DNA of 39,894 nt from a virus, in the IMG/VR virus record IMGVR_UViG_3300037343_000264, positions 1 to 39,894 of that record. One strand, written 5' to 3'. The notes under the pieces were generated by a model. The model saw only the letters and a list, made by a program, of their open reading frames with translations. It had not been told where the DNA came from and searched no databases. Position numbers and translations under genes: made by a program. Positions 8,375 to 16,682 of the stretch are shown one piece after another. Numbering within the stretch: the first letter of the stretch is position 1; every line of letters begins with the position of its first letter.

Positions 8375-9106
8375 ATGAGTCAAACGCACATAAACTATAA
8401 TGATAAATATCATAGAGTTATAAAATTCTCCCAAGGAGGAGTGATAACGAGTGCGCAATCTATTACTTTATCGAGAGACAAAGAACAATTTTTATCTACA
8501 GAAAATACTCTTAGAATAAGCTGTGCAGATGTAAACGCTAACAACGTTATAGAATTACAGGTTAAACTTTTAAGCGAAACTACGTGGACAACTTTAGGTT
8601 CAATAACTGGTCCCACATCTAAAACATTTGACATAAGTACATGGGATCAGATTAGATACAACGTAAGTAATTTCGATGCTCCAGGCACAGGAATTATGCA
8701 TGTTTCCGGGTTTGTATCACAACTAAATGCAGACGCTAGTTCAGCCGATTTTGTTAAGATAACCGACACGAATGGAAACGATTTAGTATTAGAGTTGCAA
8801 GATGGCAAATATGTCATTCCAGTCACTTTTAATACTCCAAGTACTACACCTAAAATAAGTAACTTAGCTATTGCAGTTGAAAATACTATTTACAGTGTTT
8901 TATTTGAAAATAACGCAAGCAAGATAATGGTACAACAAAGAGAAACAGGAACTGTTCAAATATCTTTTGACCCTGCCTTCTCCACGTACATAACCCTTCC
9001 TAACGGAACGACATATACCGAATCTGACTTGAATTTACAGGGAGTTACATTGTATTTTCGATCAACAAAAACAGGTACTCTAGAGGTCCTAGAGTGGTAT
9101 ACTTAG
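8375..9106 (+). CDS. Virion structural protein (beta-rich), unknown
   Basis: A 243-residue, beta-strand-rich, cysteine-poor protein with no catalytic motif; I do not recognise a specific family. The segments ISCADVNANNVIELQVKLL and ETTWTTLGSITGPTSKTF look like immunoglobulin-like or decoration-type beta-sandwich strands of virion proteins, with a second beta domain in the C-terminal half. It is the first gene after the capsid terminator and starts the module of small structural/fibre proteins. A capsid decoration or appendage role fits best, at moderate confidence. Confidence 0.6.
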   Translation: MSQTHINYNDKYHRVIKFSQGGVITSAQSITLSRDKEQFLSTENTLRISCADVNANNVIELQVKLLSETTWTTLGSITGPTSKTFDISTWDQIRYNVSNFDAPGTGIMHVSGFVSQLNADASSADFVKITDTNGNDLVLELQDGKYVIPVTFNTPSTTPKISNLAIAVENTIYSVLFENNASKIMVQQRETGTVQISFDPAFSTYITLPNGTTYTESDLNLQGVTLYFRSTKTGTLEVLEWYT

Positions 9107-9118
9107 GAGGTATAATTA

Positions 9119-9991
9119 ATGATCAGTAAACACAAAATTACATTTGATCCAGCAGAAAATGATGACTATGACGTAGTAGCATCATATCTAAAGGCGGCGG
9201 ACGGGACTTTGATCACCCACACCGGCGGAGCATTGGATGTAAACATTAAAACATCCGATATTGCTATCGAGGTGGAACTTGATCACGCTAATGACAGCGT
9301 CAAAGTAGGTGACGGCACAGACTTCTTAGAAGTTAATGCTGATGGATCTATTAACGCAGTAGTTAGTGCAACAGACCTAGACATCCGTGACTTAGCTTTT
9401 GCTACAGACAAAGTTGATGTTACTGGTTCTGAAGTTTCTTTAGATGCAGCTACTTTAGCCGCTCTAGAGCAAGTAACTGTAAGCGCAACTGATTTAGATA
9501 TCAGAGATCTTACGTTCGCAACAGACAAAGTAGACGTAACAGGTTCAGAAGTATCTCTTGATGCTGCTACCTTAGCTGCTTTGGAAAGTGTAACTGTTTC
9601 TGCAACAGATTTAGACATTAGAGATCTAAGCTCTTCTCAAGATAGCGTAAGTATCGGAGATGGTACAGATTTTCTAGCGGTAAACACTGATGGGTCTATC
9701 AACGTTCTTTCACAAGACGCAGGATACTCAAGTTGTGTAAACAGTGCAGTATCTGTTGGCACTACTGCCACAGATTTAGTAGCTGCCGATTTGGCGAATA
9801 GAAAAGAAATTACTATTCAAAATATGGGTGCTAAAGAAATTTACATTGGATGTGATGCATCTGTTACAATTGCTAACGGCATTATTGTACCTAGAGGAGC
9901 TACAGCTTCTTTCAAACTAGGACCTGCAATTAATGTTCACGCAATCACAGATTCCGGAACTGCCGATGTAAGGATTTTGGAGTTAGCATAA
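9119..9991 (+). CDS. Repeat-containing virion/fibre protein
   Basis: A 290-residue protein built from repeats. The motif VGDGTDFLEVNADGSIN (about residues 60-80) and its relative IGDGTDFLAVNTDGSIN flank two near-identical 39-residue repeats (nt 9362-9478 and 9479-9595) beginning VSATDLDIRDL, plus a partial third. The C-terminal 85 residues form a separate beta domain (VGTT, RKEITIQN, IYIGCDASVT) resembling the protein encoded at 10131-10436. It has a good ribosome-binding site (AGGAGG). It probably belongs to a virion appendage. Its stop overlaps the next start (TAATG). Confidence 0.75.
   Translation: MISKHKITFDPAENDDYDVVASYLKAADGTLITHTGGALDVNIKTSDIAIEVELDHANDSVKVGDGTDFLEVNADGSINAVVSATDLDIRDLAFATDKVDVTGSEVSLDAATLAALEQVTVSATDLDIRDLTFATDKVDVTGSEVSLDAATLAALESVTVSATDLDIRDLSSSQDSVSIGDGTDFLAVNTDGSINVLSQDAGYSSCVNSAVSVGTTATDLVAADLANRKEITIQNMGAKEIYIGCDASVTIANGIIVPRGATASFKLGPAINVHAITDSGTADVRILELA
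9362..9595 (+). repeat. Tandem 39-codon repeat, protein-conserved, codon-diverged
   Basis: Two consecutive 117-bp units (9362-9478, 9479-9595) encode 39 residues of which 37 are identical (differences A/T and Q/S). Of the 39 codons, 23 differ synonymously and 14 are identical. A partial third unit begins at 9596. Conservation at protein level with heavy codon divergence means the array is old or selected against DNA-level identity. Confidence 0.9.
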
Positions 9992-10131
9992 TGACTGACA
10001 AAGAGAAAATAGAGTTTCTTTTAACCCTTCTTAAGGAAGAGGAATTTAAAATGGGGGTGGAAAAAGCTTCCGCCCTCCTTCAATCCTACAGATGGTTAAT
10101 AGACAAGCTAAAGGAACAAGAGAGTAAATAA
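9991..10131 (+). CDS. Hypothetical protein, 46 aa, coupled
   Basis: This 46-residue helical, Lys/Glu-rich protein runs from ATG 9991 to TAA 10131. Its start overlaps the stop of the repeat protein and its stop overlaps the next start, both as TAATG, so it is translationally coupled on both sides. No family is recognised. The length, the charged amphipathic pattern and its position among virion proteins suggest a chaperone-like or adaptor peptide for fibre assembly, but this is only context. Confidence 0.6.
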   Translation: MTDKEKIEFLLTLLKEEEFKMGVEKASALLQSYRWLIDKLKEQESK

Positions 10132-10436
10132 TGGCAATAAGTTATAGTGGAGAGTACAACGAAGTCAATGATGGACAATATTTGTCCTCCAATATAACTG
10201 TTGGCACTACAGAAATCGAAGCAAAAGTAGGGGCGAGCAGACTAGTAGGAAGACAAAGGCTAAGAATATATAACGACTCATCTGTAACAATATATTTTGG
10301 ACCTTCTGGAGTATCTACGACATCCGGCGAACCCCTTTTAAAAAAACAATGGATAGAACTAGAGTTTGGAGACATAGGTGTCTTTGTTATAGCTGGATCA
10401 GCAGGAAATAATGTTATAATACAGGAGGTTTCATGA
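10131..10436 (+). CDS. Small beta-domain virion protein (paralogue of 9119 C-terminus)
   Basis: A 101-residue beta protein that looks like a stand-alone copy of the C-terminal domain encoded at 9119-9991. Both share the order VGTT, then a Leu-x-x-Arg-x-x-Ile/Leu-x-Ile-x-Asn strand, an Ile-Tyr-x-Gly turn, Ser-Val-Thr, and a final hydrophobic strand (VIIQEVS versus VRILELA). The shared pattern was seen by eye. It overlaps the next gene by 4 nt (ATGA). A virion decoration or fibre-hub role is likely; the exact role is unknown. Confidence 0.65.
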   Translation: MAISYSGEYNEVNDGQYLSSNITVGTTEIEAKVGASRLVGRQRLRIYNDSSVTIYFGPSGVSTTSGEPLLKKQWIELEFGDIGVFVIAGSAGNNVIIQEVS

Positions 10437-10906
10437 CAAGTAGAAAATCTCAAGTAGCAGAATCCACACCTTTTGATAACGATACTAATGGATTTATATC
10501 AGAAGATGTTCAAGGAGCAATAGAAGAGCTATCCCAAACAATAGCTACATCGGCTTCTCCAGGATTTTCATTTGGTAGAGCATCTAACGTAACATCAGGT
10601 ACATGGTTACAGTGTGAAGGCGTTCCTTCTAATAAAGCAGGAAGATTTGTTTATATAAATTCTGCAACAATAGAAAAGTTATTTATATCATCTGAAACAA
10701 TATCCACATACACTATAGAAATATATACCCATGAAGGAGATGCAACTAATTTAACACTAATATCTTCAGCTACGGTAACCTCAGCTAGAGGAGGAGTATT
10801 TACCATATCTCAAGCTATAACTACCAATACACAAATAGCCTTACGTCTTAGCGCAGGATCAGCTAGAAACATAGTGGCAGGTTTAGAACTATCAGGGAGT
10901 AATTAA
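10433..10906 (+). CDS. Tail-fibre-like protein
   Basis: A 157-residue protein whose N-terminus carries STPFDNDTNGFISEDVQ followed by AIEEL, a segment seen at the start of many phage tail fibre and structural proteins. The rest is a Ser/Thr-rich beta-sandwich (residues 45-157) that could bind host surface glycans. AGGAGG precedes the start. It is one of several short fibre-type subunits in a row instead of one long fibre gene. Confidence 0.65.
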   Translation: MTSRKSQVAESTPFDNDTNGFISEDVQGAIEELSQTIATSASPGFSFGRASNVTSGTWLQCEGVPSNKAGRFVYINSATIEKLFISSETISTYTIEIYTHEGDATNLTLISSATVTSARGGVFTISQAITTNTQIALRLSAGSARNIVAGLELSGSN

Positions 10907-11595
10907 TGAGTAAAATAGTAAAAAACAATACAGCAAGTCCACTTATAATATCAGACGTAGGTATAACAATAGCAGCCAGTAGCCAATATACTATACCTGC
11001 ACAAGATTACCTACTTTGGGCAGCATCAGATGACATCATAGTATCTATAGGATCAGGAGATGCAACAGTAAACGACGGATCTGTAGACTTAAGTAACTCA
11101 GATGGAGTAAAACTATTACAAGGAATATTTCCAAGCTCAGTGGGCGTAATAGGGGGATCAGACGATACTAGAATAGGCAACGAGGGCGATAAACTAAAAG
11201 TAGTATTATCTCCAATAGACCCAGGAAACTTTAACACATTTAAATCAAATACCGAAGTAAACCTAACCAGCAACACAACCTACAACAACCTACACACAGT
11301 TAATGGCTCAGGAGTATTAGTAGGTGCAACTTTTGTAGTAGATAATGATGAAGTAGATTGTAGAATACTTATAGATAACAACGTAATATTTGATTTTAAT
11401 GGACAATTTCTTTCTGAAGTAGTTAACAAAGATGGTATTTTTACAGCATCAGGGATATTTGGATCAACAAAGGATGGTAAAAGATTATATTTTACGCCAA
11501 GTACTCCCATAGCTTATAACACCTCTTTAGTGTTTCAAGCTAGAAAGTCAGGTAAAAAAGTTAAATATCAACTCTACACGTATTCGGCGGTATAA
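10906..11595 (+). CDS. Virion structural protein, unknown
   Basis: A 229-residue protein with an N-terminal beta domain (residues 1-70; IISDVGITIAASSQYTIPA) of the kind found as adaptor domains of phage fibres. A C-terminal jelly-roll-like half follows, with TNTTYNNLHTVNGSGVLVGA and FNGQF segments. The start overlaps the preceding stop by 1 nt. There are no catalytic motifs. Its role in the appendage or tail is inferred from context and style. Confidence 0.6.
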   Translation: MSKIVKNNTASPLIISDVGITIAASSQYTIPAQDYLLWAASDDIIVSIGSGDATVNDGSVDLSNSDGVKLLQGIFPSSVGVIGGSDDTRIGNEGDKLKVVLSPIDPGNFNTFKSNTEVNLTSNTTYNNLHTVNGSGVLVGATFVVDNDEVDCRILIDNNVIFDFNGQFLSEVVNKDGIFTASGIFGSTKDGKRLYFTPSTPIAYNTSLVFQARKSGKKVKYQLYTYSAV

Positions 11596-11596
11596 A

Positions 11597-12226
11597 ATGA
11601 TACAATTAAAATACAATGAAATAAAAGCTCTAATACAAGAAGGAAACGTAGAATATAAAAGCGTAGAAGCCTTAAGTAAAATAACCATATTTGCATTTGA
11701 CGATCAATTTAATGTTTATTGTGAAGTATACAAAAACAGCGATGAGCATATAGAATATTTAGCAACTTTTGCAAGCTCTGAATCATCAAAACTAAAAAAA
11801 GATTATTCACCCGCCTTTAATTCAAAAAGCTTACCAAATGGACAAAAACTATTTAAACGAGTCCATGGAGCAGGATCAGTAAGCATACCAGCAGGACAAA
11901 CGGGAATAATAGATTTTTCTGTACCATATACCCATGCCAAAATATCGGGAGCTGAAGTATTTGGTGGAAATCATTTAGACACTATAGATTTATTTATACT
12001 GGACACAGACACAAATACATATAGCGGAGCACCTATAGAGTATCCCAATTATTTATTAAATCAATTTGCCTTTGACGTAAACTTATCCCCGTCAGGACAA
12101 TATTTAAGTAACTCTAACTACGATGCAGACTTATATCAATCAATGGTAATAAGTTGTGCAATTAAAAATAATGGAACAGAAACAAAAATAATTTCTATAA
12201 ACTTTATTTTACACGAAGTAGTATGA
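11597..12226 (+). CDS. Virion structural protein, unknown
   Basis: A 209-residue protein with an N-terminal alpha/beta part (residues 1-80) and a C-terminal beta-sandwich (GAGSVSIPAGQTGIIDFSVP on). A Gly-x-Ser-Ile-Pro-Ala-Gly strand start recalls decoration and fibre domains. It follows the previous gene by 1 nt and overlaps the cysteine-hydrolase gene by 4 nt (ATGA), so it is part of the same late operon. I do not recognise a named family. Confidence 0.55.
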   Translation: MIQLKYNEIKALIQEGNVEYKSVEALSKITIFAFDDQFNVYCEVYKNSDEHIEYLATFASSESSKLKKDYSPAFNSKSLPNGQKLFKRVHGAGSVSIPAGQTGIIDFSVPYTHAKISGAEVFGGNHLDTIDLFILDTDTNTYSGAPIEYPNYLLNQFAFDVNLSPSGQYLSNSNYDADLYQSMVISCAIKNNGTETKIISINFILHEVV

Positions 12227-12738
12227 GAATAGAATATCTATTTACTAAATCTAGAAATAACAAGTTAGGCAGTAGACTAATATCCTGGTCAACAGGTAAA
12301 TTACATCCTGAACTAAATCCGTGCTCTCATGTTGCAATTAAACTGGGTCCAATAATAATAGAATCTACGTTAAAAAACGGAGCACAAATACAGCCATATT
12401 CGGAATGGATAAAACACCACGTCGTAGTATACGCATTTAAATGCTCAGAAGATAGAAAAGCAGTAGAAGTAATAGATAAAGTGTTTAAATCATTCTGGGG
12501 AAAATGCTATGACTATGCAGGAATATTATTTTTTTCTTGGCGCATGTTAGGTTTTATCCTATTTAAAAAGCCATTACCCAAGATAAATAGGTGGCAATCC
12601 AGTAAAAAATACTTTTGTGTAGAGATGATAGAAAAAATAACAGGTCAAGATTATCAGATGACCTCACCCATACAACTCGTAAGTATCTGGAAACAGGTAG
12701 GACTCGAGGAGCTAAGTGTTGAGAACTACAAGGATTAA
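12223..12738 (+). CDS. Permuted papain-like cysteine hydrolase (YiiX/NlpC-P60-like)
   Basis: A 171-residue protein with the order His-then-Cys seen in circularly permuted NlpC/P60 enzymes of the YiiX/YebB type. His36 is in CSHVAIKLG, a YDYAGILFF block lies at about residues 96-104, and Cys132 with Glu134 is in YFCVEMIEK. Such enzymes cut peptidoglycan peptides or act on amides and lipids. Its place within the fibre module, not the lysis block, suggests a virion-borne hydrolase that helps entry, or a host-modifying enzyme. Catalysis is inferred from motif order only. Confidence 0.65.
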   Translation: MRIEYLFTKSRNNKLGSRLISWSTGKLHPELNPCSHVAIKLGPIIIESTLKNGAQIQPYSEWIKHHVVVYAFKCSEDRKAVEVIDKVFKSFWGKCYDYAGILFFSWRMLGFILFKKPLPKINRWQSSKKYFCVEMIEKITGQDYQMTSPIQLVSIWKQVGLEELSVENYKD

Positions 12739-12774
12739 TTGCATGATTATAGGCAGTACCATTATAATACTAAT
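12739..12774 (+). promoter_or_regulatory. Late promoter P2 (second copy of shared core)
   Basis: TTGCAT (12739-12744), an 18-bp spacer and TATAAT (12763-12768) in the 48-bp gap before the 12787 gene. Bases 12750-12774 match P1 at 209-233 in 22 of 25 positions, including AGTACCA inside the spacer. Spacer length is the same in both. The start point should lie near 12775, giving a short leader with AAGGGAG before ATG 12787. Confidence 0.7.
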
Positions 12775-12786
12775 TAAGGGAGAAAA

Positions 12787-13125
12787 ATGGCTGTAACTAA
12801 CCGTGGAATACTTTTAAAGTCAGACATCGTTAAAAACGGTCTTTTGGAAGGTGTAAAAACCCAAGTAGCACACAACGCACACGAGCTTATCGTAAGTCTC
12901 TTATTAGAGGACGTTAAAGGTGGAAGCTACACAGGTAAACTATACCATTCATTTGACGGAATTAACTGGAAGCTTTTAGAAGAATTAAACTGTGACGAGA
13001 AGCTAGTTTTTGACTGTAAGTCAATTACTCAACCAATATTTCCGTGGCTTAAGGCGGAATTAGAGGCTAAGGACATTAAGAAAAAGAAGGGTGCTAGCGC
13101 TGCGCTCTCTATTCACTATAGGTAG
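12787..13125 (+). CDS. Virion protein, decoration-like, under its own promoter
   Basis: A 112-residue protein with strands typical of small beta-sandwich virion proteins (GKLYHSFDGINWKLLEELN: a strand-turn with Ser-x-Asp-Gly-x-x-Trp) and a Lys-rich C-terminal segment. It is the first gene after P2, suggesting it is needed in quantity, as expected of a decoration or major appendage subunit. AAGGGAG lies at good spacing. The family is not recognised with certainty. Confidence 0.6.
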   Translation: MAVTNRGILLKSDIVKNGLLEGVKTQVAHNAHELIVSLLLEDVKGGSYTGKLYHSFDGINWKLLEELNCDEKLVFDCKSITQPIFPWLKAELEAKDIKKKKGASAALSIHYR

Positions 13126-13133
13126 GAGTAATT

Positions 13134-14186
13134 TTGAGTACCATTAAGGCATATCCCAAAAAAGAAAGATCAGTATCTGACGTAACTGAACCTAAATACG
13201 TTACAGCAACAGAACCCAGCAATGATTCCGAAAAGCTAGCATTAGATGTAAATATTGCAAACGCAACTGCAGCTATAGCTTTTACAGCAGGGGCTTTACA
13301 ATATAACTTAGACGGTGTAGATACTGAAGTCAGCGAAGACACAGTAACTCCAGCAAATTCAAAACCATTACCGGTAAAATTAGTAGGAGCTTCCGGAGAT
13401 ATTAATATAACTGCCGGAGATCTAAACGTAGCAATAGACGCTGCAAATGATTCTGTAAGACTTGGAGACGGTACCAATCTAAGCATAGTAAACGCTTCAG
13501 GAGAGCTTTTAGTAAAAGACGGAGCCATAGAAACAGGTATAGCGGGATTACAATTATCATTAGATGCAATAAATACAGAATTAGACAATATAAGCTTAGA
13601 ACTTGCAGATGTAAACACAGAATTAGATTTACAAACAACAGCTTTAAACTCTTTAGACGCCAAAGACTTTGCTACCGAAACTAGCCTAAGTGCTTTAAAC
13701 GCAAAAGTAACCTCAGTAGACACCACAGGAAAATCAACAGAAGCAAAACAAGACTCTATAATCCTTGAATTACAAGATATAGAATTAGACGTAGAAGCAA
13801 CAAATACCAAATTAGATACAGTTATAACAGAACAAGCAGCTCAAGGCATATCTCTAGATGATGTAAATACAGAATTAGATAGCCAAACGGTAATTTTAAC
13901 ATCTTTAGACGGCAAAGATTACGCTTTAGCTGCTAATCAAACAACTGCAAACGCTTCCTTGGCTAACATAGAATCGGACTTAAATGAGTTAAATGCAAGA
14001 TTAGCCGGAAACTTAGTTCCAGAAACTTTTGATTATTTAGAATTAGCTTATGTTACTTCCGGAAATGGAATTGGCGAAATAGAAACAGTTATATATAAAA
14101 CAGGCGGAGCTGCAGGAACTACGGTGGCAACACTAACTCTAGCATACGATGTTTCAAACAATTTAACCTCTGTGACTAGGAGCTAG
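13134..14186 (+). CDS. Coiled-coil tail-fibre-like protein
   Basis: A 350-residue protein starting at TTG 13134, supported by AGGAG five bases before. The N-terminal third has DSVRLGDGTNLSIVNASGE, related to the GDGTDFL motif of the protein at 9119. The middle (residues about 140-290) is a long Leu/Asp/Glu coiled coil with a repeated unit DVNTELD-QT--L-SLD-KD (twice, some 85 residues apart). The C-terminus is a beta domain (FDYLELAYVTSGNGIGEIE). Trimeric fibre stalk is the most likely role. Confidence 0.75.
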   Translation: MSTIKAYPKKERSVSDVTEPKYVTATEPSNDSEKLALDVNIANATAAIAFTAGALQYNLDGVDTEVSEDTVTPANSKPLPVKLVGASGDINITAGDLNVAIDAANDSVRLGDGTNLSIVNASGELLVKDGAIETGIAGLQLSLDAINTELDNISLELADVNTELDLQTTALNSLDAKDFATETSLSALNAKVTSVDTTGKSTEAKQDSIILELQDIELDVEATNTKLDTVITEQAAQGISLDDVNTELDSQTVILTSLDGKDYALAANQTTANASLANIESDLNELNARLAGNLVPETFDYLELAYVTSGNGIGEIETVIYKTGGAAGTTVATLTLAYDVSNNLTSVTRS

Positions 14187-14188
14187 GG

Positions 14189-14572
14189 ATGGCATTTAAG
14201 TTCAACCCGATCAGCGGAAACCTAGATTTAGTAAATAGCGCAGAACAAGAAATCTTAAAAGGAGACTTCTCAGCAGCAAACAATCAAAGCACTGTAGCGA
14301 ATGTAACAGGACTTGATTTAGCCTCTATAACAGGCGTCGCCTTTGAAATATTATTGGTAGCCAAACTAGATGCGACAAGCAATGACACAATCTTTTATTC
14401 TCTTCAAGCAGTGAATGAAGGATCTGATTATGTCATAGCACAACAACAAAATAAACAAAACTCTTTAAATATTAATTTTTCAGTAACCTCTATAGGACAA
14501 ATACAATATACATCAGACAACTATGCTGGTTTTGTGTCTTTAGATTTTTCTTGGAAAATAATTAAACTATAA
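14189..14572 (+). CDS. Short tail-fibre-type protein
   Basis: A 127-residue protein with N-terminal FKFNPISGNLDLV, a segment found at the start of many phage fibre and appendage proteins, followed by a beta-sandwich with an IFYSLQAVNEGSDY strand pair. It lies 2 nt after the coiled-coil fibre gene. It may attach to or cap the fibre. No catalytic residues are evident. Confidence 0.6.
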   Translation: MAFKFNPISGNLDLVNSAEQEILKGDFSAANNQSTVANVTGLDLASITGVAFEILLVAKLDATSNDTIFYSLQAVNEGSDYVIAQQQNKQNSLNINFSVTSIGQIQYTSDNYAGFVSLDFSWKIIKL

Positions 14573-14582
14573 AGGAAAAAAC

Positions 14583-15683
14583 ATGACTCAAGTTGTAAAA
14601 TATCATTCATTAGGTTTGGGCTTAGAACCACAATCCGCAGATCCAATTGCTCCTTCACAAGGTCAATTACAGTACTCCGATGGAACAGTTAGAGAAGAAG
14701 GATTATGGCAATTTGACGGTACTAATTGGGTAAGAGTAGGGGGAGGATCCTCAGGAATTAATTATGTAGACGGATTTGAAAACACGGTTGATTGGGTATC
14801 TTCAGACATAACTAAAATAAATATAAACGAAAACACAACAAACGCTCAAAGAGGCACAAAAGATGTAGAAATAATAAAAGAGGCAGCAATAAGCGGTCTT
14901 AACGAATATGCGTCTTATGCGTTCACTATAGACAGAGCAGACAGAGGTAAAATACTACCTATAAAAGCAGATTATATAACTGGAGCAAACGTTTTAGATG
15001 ATGATTTTGAAATTGTTATTTATGATGTTACAAACGCAATAGAGCTTCCAGTAACTAATGAGTTTATAAAACTAAGTCCTCCAGCAGGATTATCTAAAAG
15101 ACTAGATCAAACTTCTTTTCAAACAGCGGACGACTCTGTTTCTTACGAGCTAAGAATATATGTGAGAAGAAATACAACCTCAGAATTATCTCTATTCGTG
15201 GATGATTTAAGTGTAGGTCCGGATCAAGTATTAGAAACCGGGGCACAAATATTTTTTAGAGTAGCTAGAGCTACGACTCAAAATATTGCAGATTCTGCAG
15301 ATATTACGGTCCAGTACAACGTTGTTCAGGAAGACAGTTTTTCTGCTTACGACATAGGGACTTTTGAATACGTGATACCTGTAACAGGGTTGTATGAAAT
15401 AAATGCAAGAGCAGACTTGACAGGCGCCAACACAAACGGAAATGTTCGATCTATTTTTTTCATAGACGTAAACAATAGTGGATCAATCGAGACAATATTA
15501 GATACAGCCCCAGGAAACGGATCTGGAAACTACACTCTTTTTTCTATGAACGGAACTATAAAAAAGAGATTCACCGTAGGAGACAGAATAGAGATAAAAA
15601 TAAATCAAAACACAGGGGCAACCAGAAGTACGGCAGGAGCAGAAGCAAATAATTACTGGGAAATACTTAAGATAGGAAACTAA
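14583..15683 (+). CDS. Fibre protein with CBM-like and C1q-like domains
   Basis: A 366-residue protein. The N-terminal 60 residues hold a beta repeat (LWQFDGTNWVRVGGGSSG). The middle (about 65-215) is a jelly-roll resembling carbohydrate-binding modules (DGFENTVDWVSSD to LFVDDLSVG). The C-terminal 140 residues look like a C1q/TNF-type trimeric head (IFFRVARATTQNIADSADI, YVIPVTGLYEINARADL). This combination is typical of receptor-binding proteins, so it is the best candidate for host attachment. A good GGAAAAA leader precedes the start. Confidence 0.7.
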   Translation: MTQVVKYHSLGLGLEPQSADPIAPSQGQLQYSDGTVREEGLWQFDGTNWVRVGGGSSGINYVDGFENTVDWVSSDITKININENTTNAQRGTKDVEIIKEAAISGLNEYASYAFTIDRADRGKILPIKADYITGANVLDDDFEIVIYDVTNAIELPVTNEFIKLSPPAGLSKRLDQTSFQTADDSVSYELRIYVRRNTTSELSLFVDDLSVGPDQVLETGAQIFFRVARATTQNIADSADITVQYNVVQEDSFSAYDIGTFEYVIPVTGLYEINARADLTGANTNGNVRSIFFIDVNNSGSIETILDTAPGNGSGNYTLFSMNGTIKKRFTVGDRIEIKINQNTGATRSTAGAEANNYWEILKIGN

Positions 15684-15686
15684 AAT

Positions 15687-16310
15687 ATGCCATTTTTAAA
15701 CGTAGGTGCCAACGGCAACGATTTAACTCTACAACTACCTACCCGGTCTACAACAGATTGGGCAGATGAGTTTCTAACCAACTTTGCTGCAAAGATTAGT
15801 ACCCATGACCATACAGGCGCTGGACGAGGAGCACAACTAGGTTCAGGAGCATTTGCCAACTCTTCAATAACAGCTGATAAAATATTATTAGCAAACAATA
15901 CTGCTCTAAAATGGAGAGACTCTGCTCTTCTAATACAAGACGTAATGAAGTTAAATTCTTCTAATCTATTTGAAATACTTTATCCTATTATAAGCGAGCA
16001 AATTATTTCCAATAAAGAAGTAAGTCTTGTAAATAATACTACAGATCAAGTAATTTTAGAATTAGGATCTTCGGAATCAATTAAAGTAGAATATAAAATT
16101 AAAAGAATAGGTACTGACAATAAAGAAGAAAAAGGGGAAATACTAATAAACAATATAGACGGTTCTTATATATTTTCAAAAGAGTATATAGGAGATGTAT
16201 CTGGGGCTACTTTTAAAATAGTAGGGTCCCAATTATTAGTAGATCTAAATGATAACGTAGGTTCTTCTTCCGAAAGTATTTTTTTACAAAGCATTAAATT
16301 AGGAGTATAA
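15687..16310 (+). CDS. Tail-fibre-like protein
   Basis: A 207-residue protein. The segment STHDHTGAGRGAQLGSGAFANSS and ITADKILLANNTALKWRDSA are repeat-like elements commonly present in phage fibres, where HDHTG/N-Thr motifs form beta-helix or collar regions. The C-terminal part is a beta domain (KVEYKIKRIGTDNKEEKGEI). It is the last of the fibre-module genes, ahead of the glycine-zipper protein, with which it is nearly contiguous. Confidence 0.7.
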   Translation: MPFLNVGANGNDLTLQLPTRSTTDWADEFLTNFAAKISTHDHTGAGRGAQLGSGAFANSSITADKILLANNTALKWRDSALLIQDVMKLNSSNLFEILYPIISEQIISNKEVSLVNNTTDQVILELGSSESIKVEYKIKRIGTDNKEEKGEILINNIDGSYIFSKEYIGDVSGATFKIVGSQLLVDLNDNVGSSSESIFLQSIKLGV

Positions 16311-16682
16311 ATGGAAAAAGAAAAAGAAATAGATTTTTCTAAAGTTATGAGTCTTATACAGGGCATACAACAAAATAATCAAGCATCCGCTGCCCAAGCA
16401 GGAACAAATCAACAACAAATGAGAGCAGCAGAAGCTGCGGCTAATAACTCAGTTGCCTCAGGAGTTACCCAAGGGACTGCAATAGGGTCTAAATTTGGAG
16501 GGACAGGAGCGGCAATAGGTGCTGGAGTTGGTGCTGTTTCAGGTCTTTTAAGTAAAGGATCTAAAAAAAGACAAGCAAAAGATGCTAAAAATAGAGCATT
16601 AGCTGATATTGAAAAAGATAAACAAGATCAAGTAGCTACTCAAATAGGTGGAATTATTAACAATCTTAGAGGAATTTTGTAA
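16311..16682 (+). CDS. Glycine-zipper protein, probable internal virion/ejection factor
   Basis: A 123-residue protein with an Ala/Gln/Asn-rich N-terminal helix (AAQAGTNQQQMRAAEAA), a glycine-zipper block (GSKFGGTGAAIGAGVGAVSG, residues about 62-82), and a Lys/Asp-rich tail. Glycine zippers can insert in membranes. In podoviruses such proteins are often carried in the capsid and ejected with DNA. A holin is less likely, given the position. Its stop overlaps the next start by 1 nt (TAATG). Confidence 0.55.
   Translation: MEKEKEIDFSKVMSLIQGIQQNNQASAAQAGTNQQQMRAAEAAANNSVASGVTQGTAIGSKFGGTGAAIGAGVGAVSGLLSKGSKKRQAKDAKNRALADIEKDKQDQVATQIGGIINNLRGIL

Noticed and set aside
9283-9618. 111-residue minus-strand ORF opposite the repeat protein
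   Set aside because: Its repetitive content mirrors the repeats of the plus-strand protein; it has no start signal.
13109-13810. 233-residue minus-strand ORF opposite the coiled-coil fibre gene
   Set aside because: It is the antisense of a well-supported fibre gene, with Ser/Ala/Val-rich low-complexity content and no ribosome-binding site.
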